Made by a program: the position numbers and the translations under genes. The notes beneath the pieces were generated by a model, which searched no databases, had not been told where the DNA came from, and saw only the letters and a list, made by a program, of their open reading frames with translations. DNA of 64,000 nt from Ifrita kowaldi (taxonomy: Eukaryota > Chordata > Aves > Passeriformes > Cinclosomatidae), in NCBI GenBank assembly GCA_013398055.1, contig VZRS01008357.1:1-64000 (forward strand). Direction: 5' to 3'. This document shows positions 51,928 to 61,572 of the stretch, piece by piece (position 1 is the stretch's first letter; each line of letters starts with the position of its first letter).

Positions 51928-54315
51928 AATCACAGAATCACAGAATCACAGAATGGGTAGTGATGGAAGGCAGCACAGTAGGTCGACTGGTCCAAATGCC
52001 CTGCTCATGCAGGGCCATCCTAGAGCACATGGCACAGGATTGCATCCAGATGGTTCTTGAATATCTCCAGTGAGGGAGATTCCACAACCTCTTTGGGCAA
52101 CCTGTTCCAGTGTGGGTCACCCACACTGTAAAGTTCTTCCTCATATTCAGGTGGGACTTCCTGTACATCAGTTTCTGCCTGTTGCCTCTTGTCCTATTGC
52201 TTGGCACCACCGAGAAGAGGCTAGCTCCATCCTCTTGACACCCTTCAGATACTCATAGACATTGATGGGGTCCCCTCTCAGTCATCTCGTCTCAATATTG
52301 AACAGGCCCAGCTGTCTCAGTCTTTCCTCATAAGAAAAATGCTCCAGTCCCTTAATCACCTTCATAGTTCTCTGCTGAACATGCTCCAGGAGCTCCATGT
52401 CTCTCTTTTACTGAGGAGCTCAGAACTGGACACAGCATTTCCAGGTGTGGGCTTACTAAGGCCAAGATGAGGGGCAGGATCACCTCCCTTGACCTGCTGG
52501 CAATGCTCTTCTGAATGGAGCCCAGGATGTCACTGGCCTTCTTGGCCACCAGGGCACACTGCTGGCTCACGGAGAGCTTGTTGTCCACCAGCACCCCCAG
52601 CTCCTTCTCCACAGAGCTGCTTTCCAGCAGGTCACCCCCAGCCTGTGCTGGTGCCTGGGCTTGTTCCTCCCCAGGTGCAGGACCTGCATTTGCCTTTGCT
52701 GAATTTCAGAAGGTTCCTCTCTGCCCATCTCTCCAGCCTGTCAAGGTCCTTCTGAAGGGCTGCACGGTACCCTGGGGTATCGGCCACTCCTCCCAGCTTT
52801 GTGTTGTCAGTGACATTGCTGAGGAGGCCTCTGCCCCTTCATCCAAGTCACTGATGGGTAAGTTAAACAAGACCAGGCACAGTACTGAACCTTGGGAGGC
52901 ACCACTAGGAACAGGCCTCCAACTGGACTCTGTGCCACTGATTATGACCTCTGGGNNNNNNNNNNNNNNNNNNNNNNNNNNNNNNNNNNNNNNNNNNNNN
53001 NNNNNNNNNNNNNNNNNNNNNNNNNNNNNNNNNNNNNNNNNNNNNNNNNNNNNNNNNNNNNNNNNNNNNNNNNNNNNNNNNNNNNNNNNNNNNNNNNNNN
53101 NNNNNNNNNNNNNNNNNNNNNNNNNNNNNNNNNNNNNNNNNNNNNNNNNNNNNNNNNNNNNNNNNNNNNNNNNNNNNNNNNNNNNNNNNNNNNNNNNNNN
53201 NNNNNNNNNNNNNNNNNNNNNNNNNNNNNNNNNNNNNNNNNNNNNNNNNNNNNNNNNNNNNNNNNNTCTGCTGTTCAGCCAGTTCTCAATCCACCTCCCT
53301 GTCCACCCATCCAGTCCACTCTTCTTGAGTTTGCCTGTGAGGACATTGTGAGAGACAGTGTTGAAAGCCTCACTGAAGTCAAGGTAGACAAGATCCACTG
53401 CTCTCCCCTCATCCATCCAGGCAGTTGTTTTATTGTGGAAGGCAATCAGGTTTGTCAGGCATGATTCGCCTTTAGTGAATCCACGCTGACTACTCCTGAT
53501 CACCTTCTTGTCCTCCCTGTGGATAGAGGTGGCCTCCAGAATGAGGTGCTCCATCACCTTTCCGGGAACTGAGGTGAGGCTGACTGGTTGGTAGGTCCCT
53601 GCATCCTCCTTCTTGCCGTGTTTGAAGACTGGGGTGACATTTGTTTTCTTCAGTCCTCAGGCACCAATCCTGATCTACATGACCTTTTGAAGATGATTGT
53701 AAGGAGCATAGCTATGATGTCCATCAGCTGTCTCAGCACTCTTGTGTGCATCCTGTCAGGGCCCATGGACTTGTAGATGTCAAGTTTGCTTAGACCTTAT
53801 CCAACCCAACCCTTCTTGACCAAGGAATACTCTTTCAGCATTCCTTTACCCTGGTGTCCCGGCTCAGAGATCCCTGCAGGCTGGTCTTGCCAGTGAAGAC
53901 CAAAACACAGGTGTCATTCAGCAACTCTGCCTTCTCTGCATCCTGTTACCATGGTCACCTGGGCACACATTATCCTTAGTTTTCCTTTTGTTATTGATGT
54001 ATTTGAAAAAGCCTTTCTTGTTGTTCTTGACATCCTTGGAGGGCCTTGGCCTTCCTTGTCTCATTTATTCTTAGTCTTACAACCTCTCAAAATTAATTCT
54101 ATATGGCTTGACCCTGCTTCCATCTCCTGTGTGTTTTGTGCTTATACTTGAGTAAGGGCAGATGCTCTTTATTCAACCACGTAGCTGTCTCACCCCTTTG
54201 CCCAATTTCTTGCTCATCATGATGTATCATTCTTGAGCCTGAGGAAGCCATCCTTGAATAACCAGCTGTCTTGGACCTTCCTTCCCTCCAAGGCCACAAT
54301 AATCTTCTTCTAGCC
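51928..54315 (-). mobile_element. CR1 LINE, longest copy, 311-N gap
   Basis: The longest CR1 of the window. Its 3' tail is at 51928-51953 (three TTCTGTGA units on the minus strand). From the 5' side: the pre-RT linker (54300-53800, with blocks such as that around 'gaagaagcctttcttgttgtt' near 54010), RT blocks RGFTKGESCLTNLIAF near 53460, VYLDFSEAFNTVSHNVL near 53370-53330, DGWTGRWIENWLNSR just before the gap, then VIISGTESSWRPV and SQGSVLCLVLFN after it. The catalytic box near 52800-52823 reads NVTDNTKLGG in the shifted frame, where the second Asp is Asn. A KELGVLVDNKLSVSQQC block lies at about 52610-52560. Frameshifts are present. It sits inside an ERVL provirus. Confidence 0.94.
52956..53266. 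other. Assembly gap of 311 Ns
   Basis: The gap splits the RT coding remnant between ENWLNSR and PEVIISG. In this protein family these two blocks lie only a few residues apart, so very little sequence should be missing and the stated length is unlikely to be real. Confidence 0.75.
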
Positions 54316-54958
54316 TCCATTCTCTGTTAAACTTTCACACTTGCCTTGTGGGACTGTTAAGGGGTAAACATGTCCTGCTGATCACTCCTTGGCTCTCCAG
54401 TCAGCAAACCACCTTATGGGTAGAAATTAGAGAGTCTCAGTTGGAGCAATCCTCTAACTGGTGCACCTTTGTGGTAGCAATTGGCACCTGCTGTTTTTCA
54501 GCCTTCAGCAACCCCACAACAGAAGGGTCCTCCAAGAAACTAGGCAAGGTAGACAGCTCCCTAACTTCCTTCATCTCTGAGGCAGCTATACCAAAGGCCA
54601 ATTGTTACCATTTAGAGTCCTTGAAATAACCTCTCCTGAGGTAGTTTAAACCAAAGATGCCTCTCACCCAACCAAAATAAGGTGCTTTTCCCACTCAGTC
54701 AGGCCAGTCAGGCCGACTTCAGCCTCCCATACCGTAGCTGTTGGGATTCCCCTGCCATTCCAGAAATACAAATGGATTCTGCCCCTGCATAGCTTGATGG
54801 CATTGGGGTGCATTGAGCACTGGTGTCTATTAGAGACTCCTGTGGGGCTGATGGGTCAGGCCATCAGATCCACACAGTCCAGTAAACCCAGTGTCTTTCT
54901 CCTCCACCTAGCGGCGGTCAGGGCCCTCTAGTCCTGGTCATAGGATTCCTCACTTACA
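54316..54958 (-). pseudogene. ERVL protease remnant
   Basis: On the minus strand, a block LIDTSAQCTPMPS near 54834-54795 matches the retroviral aspartic-protease active-site loop, followed by a SICISGMAG block near 54780. This enzyme would cut the Gag-Pol polyprotein. The active-site triad is D-T-S where D-T/S-G is usual (54819-54827), which would not be expected to work. Downstream is a block YRGYFKDSKW-like region near 54640 and a further stretch up to the CR1 junction. Stops and frameshifts are frequent. The following RT domain is missing, since similarity ends at the CR1 border. The limits are approximate. Confidence 0.72.
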
Positions 54959-56514
54959 TCTTTTAAAAATGGATTAGAATTCCTTTCATTATGATCTGCA
55001 GGAAGTTCAATCCTTCCACTCTGCCTGGGGAACTATTAACTGGAGCCTGGACCACAAGTTTTCTGGAAGAACCCTCATTTGTGATTGTTTTCCCCTGAAG
55101 TTCAGGTACATATGCCTCCAGGGTTGTGGTAGATTTTCCATCCCACTTACTCATGGTCCTCTCCAAATACACAGAGTACCCCATGGTGTGTATTTTCTGT
55201 AACCTCTCCCTTGATCAAAAGAAGGCTTCCTGTTAATAGCTGAGATATTGGTCCACACATGGCTCATGTGCATTGGACTTGGTCTGGATCTGTGGGTAAT
55301 TTCAGGTTTTTTGTGTGCAAATGGGTTATCTCTAGCACAACTAACTCCCTGAGGTACGGGATACCTCTTTCCATTGTGATCCACTTGCCAGGGCATCACA
55401 TAACATCTTTCCTGTGGGGATACCTTTAATTCATGTTTGAATGGAGTCACCTTCAGAGAGTCTGAGGACTTGCGTCCCTTTTCCAATTACTTTGTTGATG
55501 TCCCTTTCCCTAGAAGGTAATCCAGCTTCTTGACTTCCGTAGCCTTTTATTCCAGGTTACTGGCCCCATAATGACAGCATCCAAGAAGCTAGGTAACAAT
55601 GTGCTCATACCAGACAACAGCTGAAACCTTTTCACACATCACACAGCTCATTTGGGGACAGGACTCGCGTGGTGACCTCTGCTCTGCCTTTTCCTTCTAC
55701 CCTCATGGTGCCCCTGCTTTGCCCTCCTGTAGTAAACATCCTGCCTTTTGTATCCATTTCTTCATATGTATAGGGGCAACTGATAAAGGCATGGGTTGGT
55801 TCTCCGGTTCCGCTGCGTCACCCATCACTGGGATATGAGTAGCTGCAGTACCTGTTGCTGGGGTTTGAGTAGACAGTGCATGTCACGAGGGTTTGAGTAG
55901 GAGTAGTGCCTGTTGCTGGAATTTGAGTAGCAGCATTGCTTGTCCCAGGGTTTGAAGCAGACACAAATAGCTGCTTACCCTGCACAAGATTTGTGGCGTA
56001 TTCATGGTTCCTAGCAATAGCGCCATGCTGGTTTGAACACTCCAAGGCTACCCAAAATTTTTAAAATTCTCAAACGCTGTAGCATTTGACTTGGAGAAGA
56101 AGGAGAAAATGTGTGAAGATGACTTCTTCATAGGCTGATTCTTGGAGAAAAGGTAAGATCTGCAGCTATTAACAGTTTCCAAAAGATGGCTCCTGCAGTA
56201 CAGATATGACAGCAACGCTGAGTACCATACCAGGTTAATTTCAAGACCACTGATTCTGTAATAGCATAAGCCAGTATTACAGAGTACAACAACATGCTAA
56301 CTTTAGCCCAGCCCTCAGAGGTTGTAAACAGCATGACAAGGAACATGTACTGCAAGTAAGCTGTTACATGAAACAACCCTGGGAACAAATGCAACAACTC
56401 TGAGAGGAAAAAATGTCACTATTGTGACAAGCTATTAAACAAATACAATGACTGCTTCTAATAAATTTGCTCTAATGTGCTCTGGTCAGATCTGCCATTA
56501 TCTCAACCCTTTGT
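54959..56514 (-). pseudogene. ERVL leader and gag remnant
   Basis: The region between the primer-binding site and the protease remnant, where gag lies in ERVL elements. Minus-strand frames of 73-111 codons (55184-54963, 55486-55151, 56045-55818, 56397-56128) follow one another in different frames, as expected of a frameshifted gene. I see no Cys-His zinc knuckle. A ~30-bp tandem repeat that would code for a Pro/Thr-rich spacer lies at 55829-55965. The call rests mainly on position within the provirus; individual Gag domains are not identifiable. Confidence 0.6.
55829..55965 (-). repeat. ~30-bp minisatellite in gag remnant
   Basis: About four and a half imperfect units of 29-30 bp, each with a 'gggtttgagtag' core on the plus strand (55830, 55860, 55889, 55918, 55948). 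A 30-bp period keeps the frame and would give a ten-residue Pro/Thr-rich repeat (for example IPATGTTPTQ). Confidence 0.8.
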
Positions 56515-56532
56515 GTCCCACATTGGGCACAA
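56515..56532 (-). other. ERVL primer-binding site, tRNA-Lys-like
   Basis: The minus strand reads TTGTGCCCAATGTGGGAC, 8 bp inside the 5' LTR. It matches the 3' end complement of tRNA-Lys(1,2) at most positions (family site TGGCGCCCAACGTGGGGC), with changes mostly C-to-T as expected after CpG decay. This is the site where the tRNA primes minus-strand DNA synthesis, and it fixes the orientation of the provirus. Confidence 0.75.
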
Positions 56533-56540
56533 AAAAGAAC

Positions 56541-57140
56541 TGTTGGTTTAACCCCAGCCAGCAACTAAGTGCCATGCAGTCACTCACTCCTTCCCTGTGC
56601 CTCCCCTCCTGTGGGTTAGGGAGAATTGGTAAAGGGCAAAATCTGTGGGTTGAAATAAGAACAGTTTAATAATTGAAAAAGATATAGTAATACTGTAACT
56701 AATACTGCTACTAATACTAATACTAATAGCAATGAAAAGGGAAAAGAGAGAGAGGAATAAAATCCTAGAGAAAAAAGCAATGCACAATGCAAATCTTCAC
56801 CACTCACTGACTGATGCCCAGCCTCTCCCTAAGCAGCAATCACTTCCTTACAGCCAACTTCCTCTGGTTTATAATACTGAACATGGCATTCCATGTTCGG
56901 TCAATTCAGGTCAGCTGGTTTGTAGTACTGGACATGGCATTCTATGGTCAATTCAGGTCAGCTGTCCTGGTTGTTCTCCCTCCCAGTTTCTCGTGCACCT
57001 ACTCACTGGCAGAGCATGGGCAAACTGAGCAGTCCTTGATTTAGGGTAAGCACTACTTAGCAACAGCCAAAACATCAGTGTGTTACCAACATTATTCTCA
57101 CACTGAATCCAAACCACAGCACTGTACCAGCTAATAGGGA
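56541..57140 (-). mobile_element. ERVL 5' LTR, end truncated
   Basis: Same LTR family as 50891-51514, reverse orientation. The plus strand begins 'tgttggtttaaccccagcc', has the complement of ATTAAA at 56665-56670, a degenerate ACTAAT-type repeat segment at 56690-56735, the 'ctggcagagcatggg' block near 57006 and ends near 'gtaccagctaatagg'. Compared with the other LTR it lacks about the last 30 bp (LTR 5' terminus), so the outer end is truncated or too decayed to see. It contains a ~50-bp internal tandem duplication at 56865-56962. Confidence 0.87.
56865..56962. repeat. ~50-bp tandem duplication within LTR
   Basis: Unit 1 (56865-56915, 51 bp) and unit 2 (56916-56962, 47 bp) share 'tggttt.ta.tactg.acatggcatt' and 'ggtcaattcaggtcagc', with a few differences and a 4-bp indel. 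The sister LTR has only one unit here ('tttatgtactggacatgatg...caggttagctg'). Confidence 0.85.
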
Positions 57141-57573
57141 AAAAAAAGCAAGGCTGTATGCCAGGGCCTACTGATAACAGAATTTTTTCACATGAATCAG
57201 AGCAGAAAGTAACTGAAACCAGTTAAAGGTAGGTATCACTATCTCCAGTGCATTTACTAGGAATCTCCAGTGCATTTACTAGGAATAAAACAATGGGTGA
57301 AATTCTGCATCAATTAATGCCATGTACCATGCATGGGAAAAGAGGAAGCTCTTAACGATATACATATGCCATTACAGGCTTTAATTTAGCCATTATCTGG
57401 CAGGAAGAAGCTTAGAGCATTTGGGGCAGTTCTATGTAAACATAACATCAATACTTAACGGCAGTCAAAAAGGCAAATAGAACATTAAGGAATGTTAGGG
57501 GAGAAATCAAGTACAGAGCAGGAAATACCACGCTCCTACTATATAGATATTTTGTGCAACTTCATCTAATTAA
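57141..57573. other. Non-coding stretch
   Basis: No gene. It contains a perfect 22-bp tandem duplication at 57241-57284. Confidence 0.55.
57241..57284. repeat. Perfect 22-bp tandem duplication
   Basis: 57241-57262 and 57263-57284 are identical (unit starts atctccagtg and ends ttactagga). No mismatch, so it is a recent slip or an assembly or sequencing duplication. Confidence 0.95.
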
Positions 57574-57693
57574 AGAATAGAATAGAATAGAATAGAATAG
57601 AATAGAATAGAATAGAATAGAATAGAATAGAATAGAATATATATAANAGAATAGAATAGAATAGAATAGAATAGAATAGAATAGAATAGAATA
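57574..57693. repeat. (AGAAT)n microsatellite with N inside
   Basis: Thirteen perfect AGAAT units (57574-57638), then atatataa and an N at 57647, then nine more units (57648-57692) followed by the same atatataa. The repeated end on both sides of the N points to two contigs that overlap inside the array, so the true repeat number is unknown. Confidence 0.95.
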
Positions 57694-57700
57694 TATATAA

Positions 57701-60700
57701 TACTATAATATAATAATACAATATTACATAAAAAATTTTAGAAAAATGTATCTTCTTTTCAGGGAGATATTGCAGAACTTGAAGAGATAAAGCAAATGGT
57801 GTTGTAACTGATCAGTGTTGCAGAACGGCTCCTGGAGGAAGAAAAGATAAATAGATGTGCATTCCTTGAGCCTTGAAAACAAACGGCTGCTGGGAAAAAA
57901 TGGTACATGAATGTCAACAAAAAAGATTAACAGGTAATTAACCAGTTTGATGAGGATACAGTTTGGGGAGACACCTTTTGAAATTTAAAAGTAATAGAAA
58001 ACCACCAGAACATAATTAAAGTGCAGGCTACTAAGGTCATTGACTGTCATGACTGTAAAAGCAGGGAAACACCAAAGCAAAAAAAAAAGAAAAAAACACA
58101 ATGTTTTTTTCACACCTTGGAATCTGATCATGTGTGAATATGAACTATTTGTATGAAAGCTGATCATTGTCCAAATATCAGTGTAACTCAAACCCTGAAG
58201 TACAGCACTGCTTGAAAATAAAGAAAAAGAAGTTATATTTTTGGCATCCATCTCATAACTTAGTTTGGGTTCCAAAGGGCAGCCCTTGTTTGTGCAGGAC
58301 TCCAGGAAAAGCCTCTTTTAACAAGACAAGACTTGTCTTACCAGCTAAATTGACAATAATGGCTGTCCCCAAGCCCCAAATTGTTTTCCCTTCACCTAGT
58401 CAGTTGTTCTTCTGTAATTTGTCTTGCAACAAGCTGTTCAGACAACATAGGGGATGCACCACACTCATTAAGGCTTCTGTTCTTTATTGCAAATGGATTT
58501 ACATTGCCTCCAGCACAAGGACATTATCAATCAAGTTGATTTTTGCTCTGAATATCTGGAGTAGGTGGCTTTCTTTCTACCATTTAGCTGTCCCTTAATT
58601 TTTGTTAGTACTGCAATTGACATGAGAGGAAAAAAGAAAAAGAACTATGATCATGATCAGGTGAGAAAGAGCCGTGGCAACCAGACTGACTGGTGCTTTA
58701 TGTTTGGGGCAAACATTTACTATTTTACAGTGCTCCCCCAACATCAGTGTGATGATGTGGCAGTTGGAAAGTGAGATGCATCTGATTTGTACTCTTTCTG
58801 AATTTTATATCAGTAATAGATGCAGTCTCTTTGAAGTCCCTGCTAAGATTAAGGAATGCATTTAAATGAATACTGTTTATTTCATCTACACTTATAAGAA
58901 AGATAGCGGTGGAGAAAAGATGTCTTCTCTTTATTTATCTCTATTATGGGATGGGAAGCTCCTCATCTGATGAAAGAAATAATCGTGATGTCAGCTGGCC
59001 TACTTAGAAAAAAGATATGAAACAGAATTTAAACCAGCTTAACCTTTTGCCTTCTGCTCATTTGTCACATTAAAAGAAAAACTCCTTGGAGCAGGATTGG
59101 AAAACAGCTTGGAACGAGTTGCAGGAGCTGCAAATTATCGTGCTTGGAGTGACTTCTTTCTTTGCTGAGTCAGAAAGAACTGGCTAATACTGAACTACTG
59201 CTCCTGGGATGTCTGTCTCACATGCAATACAAAAGCATGGGCCACAACCAATACCCTCACTGTTCAGGTGTGGCATTACTGAAGTGCCCATTTCCTCCTA
59301 ATGTAATCAGGGTGAGCCTGTGGTTTGTAGACTATGTTGGAGTCTTCAACACAGACGCGCTGGTCTCATTTGGGGCAATTCACAACACATATCTACAGAA
59401 AGTTTTTGATGTAAATTTTAAATTCATAAAGCACAAATACAGTTGAGACTGAAATAACAGACAAGTTGCCTAGAGATACTCAGGTCTGCAGCAAGATGCT
59501 GTCAACAAAACCTTATGCTGATGTAATTTTGCTGCACACATCCATTCCAGTCTCCTAGACCACTGTTTTTCTCATCCTCATTTGGTGGCACAAATTTCAT
59601 CCTTCATTAGATTTAACACTGTGATGTTTCTGCAAAAGCAGAAGTTTCTGCTGTTTTACCAGACACTAGGTAATCCCCAGTAACAAAGATTCCTTCAAAG
59701 AGAAGTGAAACAGCAGTTTTAGCCTCCACTGTGCACACAAAGCAAGAGGAGCTGGACAGTTGCAGAGACCATGTTCTGGGCAGGCTGAAAGTTTCAGCAC
59801 ATCCAAATCTTGATAATTGCCTTCTCCCCAGAGAAAAAGCAAATTTTGAGACAATCTGAACCACCATACGGATTTTCAAGATCTTAGTTTTTTGACTTTT
59901 AAACCAACATCATCTTAGCCATAGCTGAGAGGGCACTCTGCTGCAATTATTTTGAAAATAAAGAGCAGCTAGAGAGCACTGAGAGGCTTGAGCAGCTTGA
60001 CAATCAGCTAAGAGTAAAGGCCCATATGTCATTGGTCCTTTGGGTTTCACAATATCTGTTACCGCAGTCTGACTTGCTGCCTAAGGGCCTAACGCCCAAT
60101 AGCCCTCCAGGAGCTATTGGAAAGTGAAAAAATTCACTTAAATTCTTGGGAGAAAGGATGAATCTCAGGTCCCACCATTAAGGGTTGACAGAGAGGACTA
60201 CTAGAACACGAAGACCATTAGGAGGTAATGATGGAGGTCAAGGAAAGAGCTGGAAACTAGTCACAGCTGGGTGAAACTGGACTGAAGATGAATGGAATTA
60301 TTCTCAGCAGCAGTGTAAAAACCCTGGTGAGAAGACCTACAGTAGAGTCATGCAAAAGCAGAGACTTAAGCAAGATGCACTGGCAGGACTAACCTTTGAC
60401 AATTTGAACTTTGAGGAAGTTCTGACACTGGCTGCTCAGAGTGGGAGGCTGTCCAGGACAATGGGACCCACGCTAAGAGAAAGACACCTCTAATTGACTT
60501 TGGATGTCTTTTTGACCACTTCTCTGTGGTTGAACTGGGCTTCAGAGTGATGGGGTAGAGACAAGATAAGGGGGTGTGGTTGAGGAGCATAAGGGGTAGA
60601 AAATGGCAGTTGTCAATTTGTACAAATGTTTGCCATCTCTTCTTATTAGAACTGCAGATCAGTGTACAAGCCCCAGATCTTAACACAAAATACATTTGTA

Positions 60701-60940
60701 GGCAGTTTGCAGTTAGAGAGTCTTACTGAATAGAAATTCTTTTTAGGTGGACCTCATTTTCTGGTATCTCAATAACTAAGTCTCAGAGGTGTGAAAGACT
60801 TCCCTTGAACTTCTGGTCCAACTTCAGCAGTAGCAGCAAAGACCCTCATCTACCTTTCAGATGCACAAAAGTTTATCCAAGTTACACTATGATGGCTAGT
60901 TTCAGGTTATGTATATATTGGCAATGTATTCTTCCATATT
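57701..60940. other. Non-coding stretch
   Basis: No gene recognised. A/T runs at 57690-57740 and an A-rich run at 58078-58098. 60000-60720 is less AT-rich, with no repeat family I can name; it might be an unclassified element. Frames up to 143 codons (58167-58598) show no family feature. Confidence 0.45.
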
Positions 60941-61572
60941 GTGCTGGTTTGGCCAAATTTGGAGAAAAATATCCTCTGATAGAAGGCAGGTTACAACCAC
61001 CCCTCCCCCACCAGGTCCAGGGAAAAAAAAAAGACATTTTCCTTGAAAGAAAGTGAAAGAGGCAAACTATTTATTTAACAAACACACAGGAAAAGGATAA
61101 TAACGCTAAATAATGAAATCTCCCACTATGGAGAGAAACCTGGGAAGATTTCAGAGTCCTTCTGTAGGTGCGGTCTCTCTTATCCTCGGAGCTGGGTTGG
61201 CGTGGGCCCACCTCCGGACTTCGGGGAAAAATTCTCCCGATGTGTTCTGATGTTGTTGAAACAGTCCAGAAGAGAAGAAGGGAATAACCAAGGTCCCAGA
61301 AAACAAAGTTCAACTCTCCGTCTCCTGTTGGAGAAAAAAAGGAGGCGAAAAGCTGGCTGAAAAGCGCCAAGAGTGTTTTCCTCCCCTTGCTGCCAGAGCA
61401 GAAAGAGAGGAGTGTATGTGTCCTTGAAACAACTGTTTTGAAAAAGTTTGCTGGGCTTTTTTTCCTCTCTCCCCTCTCAGGCTCAGTTTAAAGGCACAGA
61501 AAAGGCACAAAGTTAATTTCCAGGCAATAGAGCAGTGATAGGGGATACACATCATAAAGTCACCCCAAGAAA
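60941..61572 (-). mobile_element. Solo LTR with 6-bp flanking repeat
   Basis: A ~632-bp solo LTR in reverse orientation of a family common in songbird genomes by my recognition (start 'gtgctggtttggcc', 'aaatatcctctgatagaagg' block). Read on the minus strand, U3 begins at the 61572 end with 'ggggtgactttatga', a TTTAAA-containing promoter-like stretch lies near 61490, and an AATAAA polyadenylation signal lies at 61075-61070, about 130 bp before the 3' end. CATATT occurs at 60935-60940 and 61573-61578, which fits a 6-bp target duplication, as class II (ERVK-like) elements make. Taking the termini as TG...CA instead (60940-61574) would lose that repeat. No internal retroviral sequence is adjacent. 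GC content and CpG retention are higher than in neighbours, suggesting a younger insertion. Confidence 0.8.
61070..61075 (-). terminator. LTR polyadenylation signal AATAAA
   Basis: Plus-strand TTTATT is AATAAA on the coding strand of the LTR, placed where R meets U5 in an LTR of this length. Confidence 0.5.

Larger units (their letters stand above)
50891..57140 (-). mobile_element. Decayed ERVL provirus, CR1 nested inside
   Basis: Minus-strand endogenous retrovirus read from 57140 down to 50891: 5' LTR (57140-56541), primer-binding site (56532-56515), gag remnant, protease remnant (to about 54316), then a CR1 element (54315-51928), about 410 bp of 3' internal sequence, and 3' LTR (51514-50891). 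The reverse transcriptase, RNase H and integrase expected after the protease are absent. Removing the CR1 leaves about 3.9 kb, well short of a full ERVL. The two LTRs are the same family and clearly diverged from each other, so the insertion is old. It has no intact gene and cannot move. Confidence 0.82.

Noticed and set aside
52515..53351. Frames of 190-283 codons over 52515-53557
   Set aside because: Their length comes from the 311 Ns, which are read as open codons. The real content is CR1 sense (minus) or antisense (plus).
57750..57810. Splice-acceptor-like tcttcttttcag followed by a short open frame
   Set aside because: The frame stops after about 15 codons and no donor or homologous exon is visible.
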